Source: Bifidobacterium dentium JCM 1195 = DSM 20436
Lineage (GTDB): Bacteria > Actinomycetota > Actinomycetes > Actinomycetales > Bifidobacteriaceae
Reading direction: 5' to 3'
Assembly: GCF_001042595.1 (NCBI RefSeq)
Contig: NZ_AP012326.1
Span: 2,046,001 to 2,110,000 of the forward strand
Length of the DNA stretch: 64,000 nucleotides
The notes beneath the pieces were generated by a model, which was given only the letters and a program-made list of their open reading frames with translations, ran no database searches and was not told the DNA's origin. Shown in pieces: positions 7,860-15,470 of this stretch (within the stretch, counting starts at the first letter, position 1; each line of letters starts with the position of its first letter). The position numbers were made by a program, and so were the translations under genes.

Positions 7860-8990
7860 TCAGCGGAAGGCTCCGCGCACATACTGCGCCGGATACGGCG
7901 CTTCCTCAACCGGCACGCCCAGCTTGTTCGCCGCGCGTAGCGGCCAATATGGATCCCGCAATGCCGCACGTCCGATTTCGATGGCATCCGCCTGCCCGGC
8001 TTTCAGCACCTTCTCCGCCTGCTTCGGTTTGGTGATGAGTCCCACCGCCGTCACCGGAACATCGGCACGTGAGCGAATCTGCTCGGAGAACGGCACTTGA
8101 TAGCCTGGCTTGACCGGAATGGTCACGTCGGGAATGAGACCGCCCGTGGATACATCCACCAGGTCAACCCCATGCTCCTTCAGCACCTTCGCCAAATCGA
8201 CGCTCTGATCAAGATCCCATCCGCCTGCAGCCCAGTCGGTGGCGGAAATACGCACCAACACCGGCATGTCGTCGGGAATGACGGTACGCACCGCATCCAC
8301 CACTTCGACCAGCATGCGAATACGGTTCTCGAAGCATCCGCCATATTCGTCCTCACGTTCGTTGATCAGCGGATCAAGGAATTGCGACAGCAGATAGCCG
8401 TGGGCCGCGTGGATCTGCACCGCGTCGAAACCGATGGCATACGCACGCCATGCGGCATCGCGGAACTGCGCCACGATCGCATGGATTTCGTCCACGCTCA
8501 ATGCACGCGGGGTACGCAGCGATCCGTATGCGTTCGCGCTCGGGCATACGGTCTGCCATCCGCCGAATTCCTCCGGCACGCTCTCATCGTCGAATCCTAC
8601 GGCGAAGCAACCGGTGGAGGCCTTGCGACCCGCATGGTTGAGTTGCACGGCCATGGTCGCACCGGCGGCCTTGGCATCCGCCACGATCCATCGCCATGCT
8701 TCCATCTGATCGTCGCTCCACAATCCCAAGTCGCAGGGCGAGATACGTCCTTCCGGCGCCACGGCGGTGGTTTCCACGATGATCATGCCGAAACCGCCCA
8801 TGGCACGCGATACATAATGCTGGTAGTGGAATGGCGTAGGGAGGCCATCCTGTGCGAATGCCGAATACGTGTCCATCGGCGGCAACCAGATGCGATTACG
8901 CATGGTCACTCCGCGCAGGGTCATCGGTTCGAACAGCCGCACCGAACCCTTCTTCTTGCCTTTTTTCTTGGTTTTCTCGCCGTCGCCCAT
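7860..8990 (-). CDS. NADH:flavin oxidoreductase (Old Yellow Enzyme family, NamA/YqjM-like)
   Basis: A 376-residue FMN-dependent ene-reductase that would reduce activated carbon-carbon double bonds with NAD(P)H. The barrel begins at LFEPMTLRGVTMRNRIWLPP (about residues 19-38). It carries VQLNHAGRK (FMN-contacting His-x-Gly-Arg), then HAAHGYLLSQFLDP and NEREDEYGG, the usual Old Yellow Enzyme signatures. C-terminal GRAALRDPYWP matches the phosphate-binding end. The first 15 residues are very lysine-rich (EKTKKKGKKKG) and lie outside the fold, so translation might start slightly later, but no better start is apparent. The physiological substrate is unknown. It is a single gene between convergent and same-strand neighbours. 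Confidence 0.88.
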   Translation of the reverse strand: MGDGEKTKKKGKKKGSVRLFEPMTLRGVTMRNRIWLPPMDTYSAFAQDGLPTPFHYQHYVSRAMGGFGMIIVETTAVAPEGRISPCDLGLWSDDQMEAWRWIVADAKAAGATMAVQLNHAGRKASTGCFAVGFDDESVPEEFGGWQTVCPSANAYGSLRTPRALSVDEIHAIVAQFRDAAWRAYAIGFDAVQIHAAHGYLLSQFLDPLINEREDEYGGCFENRIRMLVEVVDAVRTVIPDDMPVLVRISATDWAAGGWDLDQSVDLAKVLKEHGVDLVDVSTGGLIPDVTIPVKPGYQVPFSEQIRSRADVPVTAVGLITKPKQAEKVLKAGQADAIEIGRAALRDPYWPLRAANKLGVPVEEAPYPAQYVRGAFR

Positions 8991-9132
8991 GATTCCGCCT
9001 CTCTCGCTCGCACAGCATCACCGTTCGGATTATGATGATTGCCAAAGTCCTGCCGGCAATCCACCCGGCATTACCTGCATTCTAAGCAGAACGCCCGCCG
9101 GTTGGGGCTGGCGTTCATGGACTGTTCACTTT

Positions 9133-9162
9133 CACCAAGCAATATCGCACCAAGCAATATCG
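9133..9162. repeat. Perfect 15-bp tandem duplication
   Basis: The sequence CACCAAGCAATATCG occurs twice head to tail (9133-9147 and 9148-9162), 10 bases beyond the stop codon of the penicillin-binding protein gene. It looks like a recent slippage duplication in non-coding DNA. Confidence 0.7.
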
Positions 9163-9171
9163 GCATGGTGA

Positions 9172-11460
9172 CTATTGTTCCTGCTGATTGGCATCCTGCT
9201 GAGCCTGGGCCTGTTGCTCGGTCTGCTGCTGTGACTCAGTCTGCTGCTCAGTCTGTGACTGAGTCTGCGTCGTCTTCTGCTGCAGTGTGGAGGAGGCGCT
9301 CTTCGCCGTGATGTACTGTGCCGCGGGTTGTCCGTAATCGTTATCCATCGGAGCGTTGATCGCCGCCAGATAGGTGTTCATGAACTCCTTCCAGGCCGGG
9401 GTGGCGATGTACATGCCGTACCAGTTCGAATGGTATACGCCGTTGATGGTCTTGTAGTCGAAGGTGTTGTGAATCGGATCCTGCGCGTCGGCTACGGCCA
9501 CGAATGCGGCCACCTGATTCGGCACGAAGCCTGCCGTGGTCATCACCGTGTTCTCGTTCGTACCGGTCTTCGCAAAGGTCTTGCGGCCGCCGTCGAGCTG
9601 CGTGGTGGCAGCCTCGCCGCCCGAGACCACGACACCTTGGTTCAGGGCGTATGCGGTGGTCTGTGCGATTTCCGAGCTGATTGCCTGATGGCAATTCGCG
9701 GATGGCACCTTCACATCGGAGCCGCTGCGATCGGTCACCTTGGTGATGGCGATAGGCGTGCATTCCACGCCGTTGGCGCCAAGCGTGGCGTACACGTTCG
9801 CCATGGTGAGCGGCGATGCCTGCACGGTACCGATGGTCATTGGCGGCTGGAACGAATTCGCCGAATAGATGTCGGTGGCGTTCGCGGTCGCGTTATGGTA
9901 ACCCATCTGCTTGGCGGCGTCCGCGATGGAACACAAGCCGATCGTCGAGGCCATCGAGGCCTGCGTGGTGTTGTGGGATTTGATCAGACCCTGCAACGGG
10001 GTTTCCGGTGAGGTGGTGCCGCCGCCGGAGTTCTGTACGCTCCATGCACGACCGGTGAAGTAGTAGTCGTTGCAGCTGAACTTCGACATCGCATAGCTCG
10101 TGGAGGTGACCAGCGACTCGTTGATGGAATGGCCTTGTTGCATCCAGGCCACCAAGTTGATCGGCTTCCATGTGGAACCGACGTTGAAGCCCATGCCGCC
10201 GCCGTCTTCCTCGTCGACCATGTAGTTCATCGAAGTCTTGGTCTCGTCGTTCTTTGCGTCATCGGTCGCGTCATAGGTGCGGTTGATGCCGAATGCCAAT
10301 ATCTCGCCCGTACCGGGTTTTATGGCCGCTATCATCACTTCGAAGCCGGTCGGATCATCGGCAGGCACGGTGTCGTTCGCCGCCTTCATGGCAGCATCGT
10401 TGGCGTTCTGGTCGAGCGTGGTCACGATCTTCAGGCCGCCTTCCTTCAGCAGCTTTTCTCGTGCCTCGCTATCCTTGCCGAAGGCCTTGTTCTTCAGAAT
10501 CTGATTGACCACGTATGAGCAGAAGAAGCCGGTGTTGTTGGCGGCCGCCTGGCATCCGGAGCTGACATCCTGAATGTTCAGCGTATCCTTCAGGGGCGTG
10601 TTGACGGCTTCCTTGTATTCCTTCTCACTGGAGATGAATCCTTGGTCGTACATCAGCTTGAGCACGATGTTGCGCTGATTCTCGGCCTCTTCCTGATTGG
10701 CTTCCACGGAAGGGTCGAAGTTCTGAGGATTCTTGGTGATTGCCGCAATGGTCGCCGCCTGCACCACGTTCAGGTCGGCGGCGGATACGTTGAAATAGCG
10801 TTTTGCGGCCATTTCGACGCCGCATAGGCTGTTGCGGCCGAACTGCGCGATGTTGAGATAGCCCTGCAGAATTTCCGCCTTGGAATACTTCTTCTCGATC
10901 TGCACCGCGATGAGCATCTCTCGCAGCTTACGTGCGATGGTATCTTCGGATGCGTGGTATTCGGCGATCGGATCGTCATCCTCTCGGGCTTGCGTGGCCA
11001 GCACGTTCTTCACATACTGCTGGGTCAGGGTCGAACCGCCCTGCTGGTCGCCGCCCTTGAGATACGTCTGCACGAATGCGCGGAGTACGCCCTGTACGTC
11101 CACGCCGGAATGGTCGAAGAATCGTTTGTCCTCGCGGGCCACGACCGCCTGCTGCATGGCCTTGGAAATCTTCTTGAGCGGCACCACTTCGCGATTCTGC
11201 GTATAGAAATCGGCGAATTCGGTTTTGCCGTCGTTGTAGTAGAAGGTGGAGCGCTGTGGAAGGCTGGTCACATCGAAATCAATGCCCTCCACCGTCAGTG
11301 ACGGAATCACCGCCTTGGCCACGCTGTTCGCTCCAAGCACGGCAGGCAGGAGGAACACACTGGTCGCCACGCCGCCACCCACGCATAGCGTGATGTAGGC
11401 GAGCACCAGTGTAAGCACACGTCGAGCAGTCAAAGTCTTCTTCTTGGGCATGTTGCCCAT
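9172..11460 (-). CDS. Class A penicillin-binding protein (transglycosylase/transpeptidase)
   Basis: A 762-residue bifunctional peptidoglycan synthase. A short cytoplasmic KKK-containing N-terminus leads to one membrane helix at about residues 14-36. The GT51 glycosyltransferase domain shows EDKRFFDHSGVD (catalytic Glu) and GGSTLTQQYVKN. The penicillin-binding transpeptidase domain shows the STWK active-site serine motif, the SHN motif and KTG (FAKTGTNE). The last 35 or so residues are almost all Gln, Glu, Thr and Ser, an unusual low-complexity tail on the outer side of the membrane. An in-frame ATG at 11451 is an alternative start; neither has a strong ribosome site. It acts in wall growth, matching the L,D-transpeptidase and G5 hydrolase later in the window. 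Confidence 0.93.
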   Translation of the reverse strand: MGNMPKKKTLTARRVLTLVLAYITLCVGGGVATSVFLLPAVLGANSVAKAVIPSLTVEGIDFDVTSLPQRSTFYYNDGKTEFADFYTQNREVVPLKKISKAMQQAVVAREDKRFFDHSGVDVQGVLRAFVQTYLKGGDQQGGSTLTQQYVKNVLATQAREDDDPIAEYHASEDTIARKLREMLIAVQIEKKYSKAEILQGYLNIAQFGRNSLCGVEMAAKRYFNVSAADLNVVQAATIAAITKNPQNFDPSVEANQEEAENQRNIVLKLMYDQGFISSEKEYKEAVNTPLKDTLNIQDVSSGCQAAANNTGFFCSYVVNQILKNKAFGKDSEAREKLLKEGGLKIVTTLDQNANDAAMKAANDTVPADDPTGFEVMIAAIKPGTGEILAFGINRTYDATDDAKNDETKTSMNYMVDEEDGGGMGFNVGSTWKPINLVAWMQQGHSINESLVTSTSYAMSKFSCNDYYFTGRAWSVQNSGGGTTSPETPLQGLIKSHNTTQASMASTIGLCSIADAAKQMGYHNATANATDIYSANSFQPPMTIGTVQASPLTMANVYATLGANGVECTPIAITKVTDRSGSDVKVPSANCHQAISSEIAQTTAYALNQGVVVSGGEAATTQLDGGRKTFAKTGTNENTVMTTAGFVPNQVAAFVAVADAQDPIHNTFDYKTINGVYHSNWYGMYIATPAWKEFMNTYLAAINAPMDNDYGQPAAQYITAKSASSTLQQKTTQTQSQTEQQTESQQQTEQQAQAQQDANQQEQ

Positions 11461-11565
11461 TCTAAAGTGGCGGGTATACTAATCAACTCCACGCCCATAG
11501 CCGTCACGTGTTCATCACATACCGGCTCTAATCTCAAAAAATACTGAAAACAAGCCGAAAGACCG

Positions 11566-12285
11566 TTACCTTCGTGACCTGCGGATCAGCATGCCCGGCT
11601 GATAGATGACGATCGACCGACCTTCACGCGCGATCCACCCACGATTGGCGAAATCCATGAGCGCCTTGTTCACCGTTTCACGCGAGGAGCCGACCAGTTG
11701 GGCCATTTCCTCCTGTGTCAGATCATGCGGCACCTTCAGACCCGCCTCCACCGGTTCGCCGAACCGCGAGGCCAGATTCAGCAAGGTCTTCGCCAACCGG
11801 CCGGGAACGTCCATGAACACCAGATCGGAGATGCGCTCGTTATTGTCGCGCATACGATGTGCCAGCACCTGCAGCATATCCACGGCCACGCGCGGATGCT
11901 CATCGAGCCAGGCGAACAGCGCATCGTGCTCCAACCAGACCACCCGCGTGCCGTTCGTCATCGCCACCGCGGAGGCCGTACGTGGTCCGCCATGCGGGTC
12001 GAAGACCGGAATCTCGCCCAGCAGTTCACCGTATGCATGGATGCTCAGCAACTGCACGCGCTTGTCGGAGGATTGTCTGATCAGCTTGACGCGGCCCTCT
12101 TCCAGCACATACATGCGGTGGTCGGTATCGCCTTCGCGGAAGATGAAATCGCCTTTGCCGTATTCCGCATGCTGCAGATGCGGCAGTAGCTCCTCGGCCT
12201 CGTCTTTGGAGACCTGTTTGAACAGTGCGGTGTGCAGCAGCGTCGTGCTTTCGTCGTAGATCCCGTTCGGCGTAACCACACCCAT
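11566..12285 (-). CDS. Crp/Fnr-family transcriptional regulator (GlxR-like)
   Basis: A 239-residue regulator with an N-terminal cyclic-nucleotide-binding beta-barrel (about residues 20-130, including GELLGEIPVFDPHGGPRTAS, the phosphate-binding cassette region), a long dimerisation helix, and a C-terminal winged helix (DLTQEEMAQLVGSSRETVNK as recognition module). The architecture matches actinobacterial GlxR, a global cAMP-responsive regulator; whether this protein binds cAMP is not shown by the sequence. GGAGGTGCG directly before the ATG at 12285 favours that start over an in-frame ATG at 12321. It ends 105 bases upstream of the PBP start and lies downstream of the lipoate ligase on the same strand. 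Confidence 0.9.
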   Translation of the reverse strand: MGVVTPNGIYDESTTLLHTALFKQVSKDEAEELLPHLQHAEYGKGDFIFREGDTDHRMYVLEEGRVKLIRQSSDKRVQLLSIHAYGELLGEIPVFDPHGGPRTASAVAMTNGTRVVWLEHDALFAWLDEHPRVAVDMLQVLAHRMRDNNERISDLVFMDVPGRLAKTLLNLASRFGEPVEAGLKVPHDLTQEEMAQLVGSSRETVNKALMDFANRGWIAREGRSIVIYQPGMLIRRSRR

Positions 12286-12326
12286 CGCACCTCCATCTCC
12301 GATCGGATCGCCCTCGACCATTCGCG

Positions 12327-13400
12327 CTATATTGTAACGCGCCTGGCCGCGGCAATCAGATGATTCACCACCACATCACGGCTCATGCCGGTCTGCGAGC
12401 GCATCGGATCGACGCGCTTCACCGCTGATTTCACGGCTTTATCCGACATCTTCTCGCGTGACACGTGCAACACGCGCATCATTTTTTCGCCGTCGATGTC
12501 ATAGGCGAGCGTCACATGATGCAGTATCGCGCCGGGGCCAGTATCGATCGGGGGGAACCTGCGCTGCGCCGCTCCGCCGATCTTGCCGTATTGCGATGCG
12601 ATGTCGTTCAATCCGGTGAACCGCACGTCCAGACCAAGTTCGCGCAGTGCCGTGACAAGCCAATAGTCACACAGCCTATAGGAGTCCTCGATGCTCACGC
12701 CTTTGGCGAAATCCAGCGGCGCGTACAGCGAGTAGGTGATGGTGTTGCCCGGTTCGATGAACATCGCGCCGCCACCGGTGCATCGTCGCACTATCTGGAT
12801 GCCTTCGGCTTGTGCGGCCTGCTCGTTGACCTCGTCCGGCAATGATTGGAATCGGCCGATCACCACGGCCGGAGCGGCCCATTCCCAGATGCGCAGGGTC
12901 GCTTTGCGACTGCCTGCCGCCACTTCGCGGGCCCATTGCAGGTCCGTGTCCATCTGTTCCTGCGGGCTGCATGGTGCATCATGCAGGACCGTTGGCTTGA
13001 GACTGCGCCATCTCGCCGCGCATTCCACTGCCGTCAGCTCGCCGAATTCGTCGCCCGTCGAAGTGTGATGCGATGCCCGCGACGATGCGATTCGCGGCAG
13101 TGACGTTTGCGATGCCCGCTCTTGGGGAACGGGGTCATCTTGCGTAACGGCCCTGCGAAAGGCCGTTTCAATTCCCTGCATGGTCATGCCGACCAGTGCA
13201 ACGTCCGGATATTGTTGCGGAATGCCGCGGATCGACCGTCCCGCGACTAACGTCCGTTCGATATCAAGCAGCATCTCATGGGCACGATCCTCATTGCCGT
13301 CAATGAAAAAATCGCCGTCGATATGGCAGTACCCATCACGAAGCCGGGCGGTAACCCCCACGAGTTTACCGCCCGGCTGCTTGTATACGCCTCTGCCCAT
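12327..13400 (-). CDS. lplA: Lipoate-protein ligase, accessory domain at the N-terminus
   Basis: Activates lipoate with ATP and attaches it to lysine of lipoyl domains; GcvH (19546-19950) is the only lipoyl acceptor in this window. The first 60 residues (QPGGKLVGV, then GDFFIDG) resemble the accessory domain that is normally C-terminal in LplA. A linker follows, then the catalytic biotin/lipoate ligase fold with RRCTGGGAMF and YGKIGGAAQRR. The domain order is therefore permuted, as if an LplB-like unit had been fused in front. At 357 residues it is slightly long. The ATG at 13400 overlaps the TM2 gene's stop by one base (TGATG), implying translational coupling; a longer frame to 13526 would run through the TM2 gene. 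Confidence 0.82.
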   Translation of the reverse strand: MGRGVYKQPGGKLVGVTARLRDGYCHIDGDFFIDGNEDRAHEMLLDIERTLVAGRSIRGIPQQYPDVALVGMTMQGIETAFRRAVTQDDPVPQERASQTSLPRIASSRASHHTSTGDEFGELTAVECAARWRSLKPTVLHDAPCSPQEQMDTDLQWAREVAAGSRKATLRIWEWAAPAVVIGRFQSLPDEVNEQAAQAEGIQIVRRCTGGGAMFIEPGNTITYSLYAPLDFAKGVSIEDSYRLCDYWLVTALRELGLDVRFTGLNDIASQYGKIGGAAQRRFPPIDTGPGAILHHVTLAYDIDGEKMMRVLHVSREKMSDKAVKSAVKRVDPMRSQTGMSRDVVVNHLIAAARRVTI

Positions 13401-14137
13401 CAATCGCGCAGCTCTACGCCGCGACCGTCGCGGTGCCACGGGGAACCGATGTCGGAGCACAGAATCAGAATGCCTTCGACAAGGCCCCAGATGCTGGCCA
13501 CTACCGGTCCGATGAGGATGATCCATCCGACCACCGTCAGCAGTAGCTGCACAACGGCCTTGGTGGTGTTGCCGAGATAGAAATTGTGGATGCCCAGACT
13601 GCCCAGGAAAATGCCGAGCAGGCCGGCCACGATCTTCTGGCGGGGCACGTATCCCGGAGGCAACGGCTGGCCGTTCGGCTGATAGTACTGCTGTGCATAC
13701 GGGTTCGGCTGAGTGTAGTTCGGCTGTCCATAGCCCTGCTGCGCGTATGCGTTCTGCTGGGTGTATGCGTTCGGCTGCGTATACCCGTTCTGTTGGGCGT
13801 TCGGGTCATAGGCCGACTGGCCCGTCTGCCCGGACTGCGCATAATAGGAGCCGTTCTGTCCGTAAGCCTGGCCGGATTGCTGCCCATAGGAACCGTATGA
13901 GCCATACGTTCCATCCGCGGTTTGGCCGTAGCTCTGCTGTGCGGAGGACTGCTGCCCGTAGGAACCATAGTCGGCGGCCGGCTGCGTGTTCGTGGTCTGG
14001 CTATGGTCGGCGGCCGGCTGTTCGGCACCGTATTGGCTGTAGCTCGACTGCGAATCGTTTGATGGGGTCGATCCGTCAGCCGAAGCGGAACCATTGATGT
14101 GGTCGGGGTTGGTGAAATTAGTGTTGTCGTCGTTCAT
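13400..14137 (-). CDS. TM2-domain membrane protein with Q/Y/G-rich N-terminal tail
   Basis: A 245-residue protein with two parts. Residues 1 to about 165 are low-complexity sequence made of Gln, Tyr, Gly, Ser, Asn and Pro with repeated SYGQ, YGQQ and QNAY units, and are probably disordered. Residues about 166-230 form a TM2 domain: RQKIVAGLLGIFLGSLGIHN, then two membrane helices joined by NFYLGNTTKA. The function of TM2 proteins in bacteria is not established. The gene stop overlaps the lipoate ligase start by one base, so the two are cotranscribed. Its codon use is repetitive because of the repeats, which makes length variation between strains likely. Confidence 0.85.
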   Translation of the reverse strand: MNDDNTNFTNPDHINGSASADGSTPSNDSQSSYSQYGAEQPAADHSQTTNTQPAADYGSYGQQSSAQQSYGQTADGTYGSYGSYGQQSGQAYGQNGSYYAQSGQTGQSAYDPNAQQNGYTQPNAYTQQNAYAQQGYGQPNYTQPNPYAQQYYQPNGQPLPPGYVPRQKIVAGLLGIFLGSLGIHNFYLGNTTKAVVQLLLTVVGWIILIGPVVASIWGLVEGILILCSDIGSPWHRDGRGVELRD

Positions 14138-14207
14138 GGTTCAACAATATCGCATAAATCGTATGGCTACCTTGGCGACTTCCCCGAAAAGCCCCTGAGT
14201 CATCCCT

Positions 14208-14252
14208 GAAAAAATGTTCCCTCCGACGAGTGGCGCCGTCGGAGGGAACATT
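14208..14252 (-). terminator. Intrinsic terminator of leuB
   Basis: A perfect 16-bp stem (14213-14228 with 14237-14252, arm AATGTTCCCTCCGACG) with an 8-base loop starts 14 bases past the leuB stop on the minus strand. A six-T run continues directly from its distal arm. Confidence 0.85.
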
Positions 14253-14266
14253 CGCTATGAGCAGAC

Positions 14267-15307
14267 TTACATACGTGCCAGAATATCGCGGCCGACCTCG
14301 TCGGTGGAACGCGTGGTGGAACCCAGCTCCTCGATATCCGCTTCGACTGCGGTGTCGATGCGTGCGGCGGCCTCGTCGAAGCCGAGGTGGCGCAGCAGCA
14401 TGGCGGCCGACAGGATCGCAGCGGTCGGATTGGCCTTGTTCTGGCCTGCGATGTCCGGAGCGGAACCGTGGATCGGCTCGAACATCGACGGATACTCGTC
14501 GGAGGCGTTGATGCAACCGGAGGCGGAATAGCCCACGCCGCCTACCACGGCACCGGCTTCGTCGGTAATGATGTCACCGAACAGGTTGTCGGTCAGAATC
14601 ACGTCGAAACGGGACGGGTCGGATACCATGAAGATGGTGGTCGCGTCGATGTGCAGATAGTCGTGGGAGACTTCCGGATACTCCTCCGCCACCGTATTGA
14701 CGATGCGCTGCCACATGTCGCCCGCGTTGACGAGCACGTTCTTCTTGTGCACGAGCGTCACGTGCTTCCTGCGTTTCATGGCCAGCTGGAAGGCGTAGCG
14801 CACCACACGTTCCACGCCGTAAGCGGTGTTGATGGACACTTCGGTGGCCACTTCGTTCGGGGTGCCACGGCGGACCGCACCACCGGCACCGCAATACAGG
14901 CCTTCGGTGCCCTCACGCACCACCACGAAGTCGATGTCGCCCGGATCGGCGAGAGGCGAGGTCACGCCCTTGTACAGTTTGGAGGGGCGCAGGTTCACAT
15001 ACTGATCAAGATCGAAACGGAGTTTCAGAAGCAGGCCGCGCTCCAGAATGCCGGCCTTGATGCGCGGATCGCCGACGGCACCCAGCAGGATCGCGTCGGT
15101 CTTCTTGATGCGCTCCTCTTCCTCTTCCGGAAGGATCGCACCGTCACGCAGGTAGCGTTCCGCTCCCAGATCGAAGCGCTCATACTCGAATTCGGCGACG
15201 CCTTCGGCCGCCTTCTCCAGAGCCTTCTGGGCCCACGGGGTTACTTCCTTGCCGATGCCATCGCCCGGAATGACGGCGATGGTGTACTTCTTCGTTGTTT
15301 CACTCAT
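14267..15307 (-). CDS. leuB: 3-isopropylmalate dehydrogenase
   Basis: Oxidises and decarboxylates 3-isopropylmalate to 2-oxoisocaproate with NAD+, the third step of leucine synthesis. The 346-residue protein opens with the NAD-binding [13 protein letters not shown] and carries the substrate-binding arginines ([16 protein letters not shown]), [12 protein letters not shown], and the metal-binding aspartate region [18 protein letters not shown], ending with [20 protein letters not shown]. It is monocistronic here: the upstream gene is the S9 peptidase, 163 bases away on the same strand, and a strong terminator follows. Confidence 0.96.
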   Translation of the reverse strand: MSETTKKYTIAVIPGDGIGKEVTPWAQKALEKAAEGVAEFEYERFDLGAERYLRDGAILPEEEEERIKKTDAILLGAVGDPRIKAGILERGLLLKLRFDLDQYVNLRPSKLYKGVTSPLADPGDIDFVVVREGTEGLYCGAGGAVRRGTPNEVATEVSINTAYGVERVVRYAFQLAMKRRKHVTLVHKKNVLVNAGDMWQRIVNTVAEEYPEVSHDYLHIDATTIFMVSDPSRFDVILTDNLFGDIITDEAGAVVGGVGYSASGCINASDEYPSMFEPIHGSAPDIAGQNKANPTAAILSAAMLLRHLGFDEAAARIDTAVEADIEELGSTTRSTDEVGRDILARM

Positions 15308-15470
15308 AGCACGCGACTCTACTCAGCGATTCATGCTTCGAACCGGAACCGCTCAGCAAGTGGACATCCGCCCGTCACACGGCGAATCATGGCGCGAATC
15401 ATGGGCGAATCCAAAGATGGTCCAGTTGATCCGGGCGGATATGGGCGGCCTGAGGCCGCCTAGGCTGCGA

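Noticed and set aside
9089..9116. Short GAACGCC/GGCGTTC inverted repeat near the penicillin-binding protein end
   Set aside because: Only seven paired bases and no T-run on the relevant strand, so not called a terminator.
14387..15463. Plus-strand frame of 358 codons opposite leuB
   Set aside because: leuB has full family motifs. The opposite frame is a typical third-position shadow of a high-GC gene.
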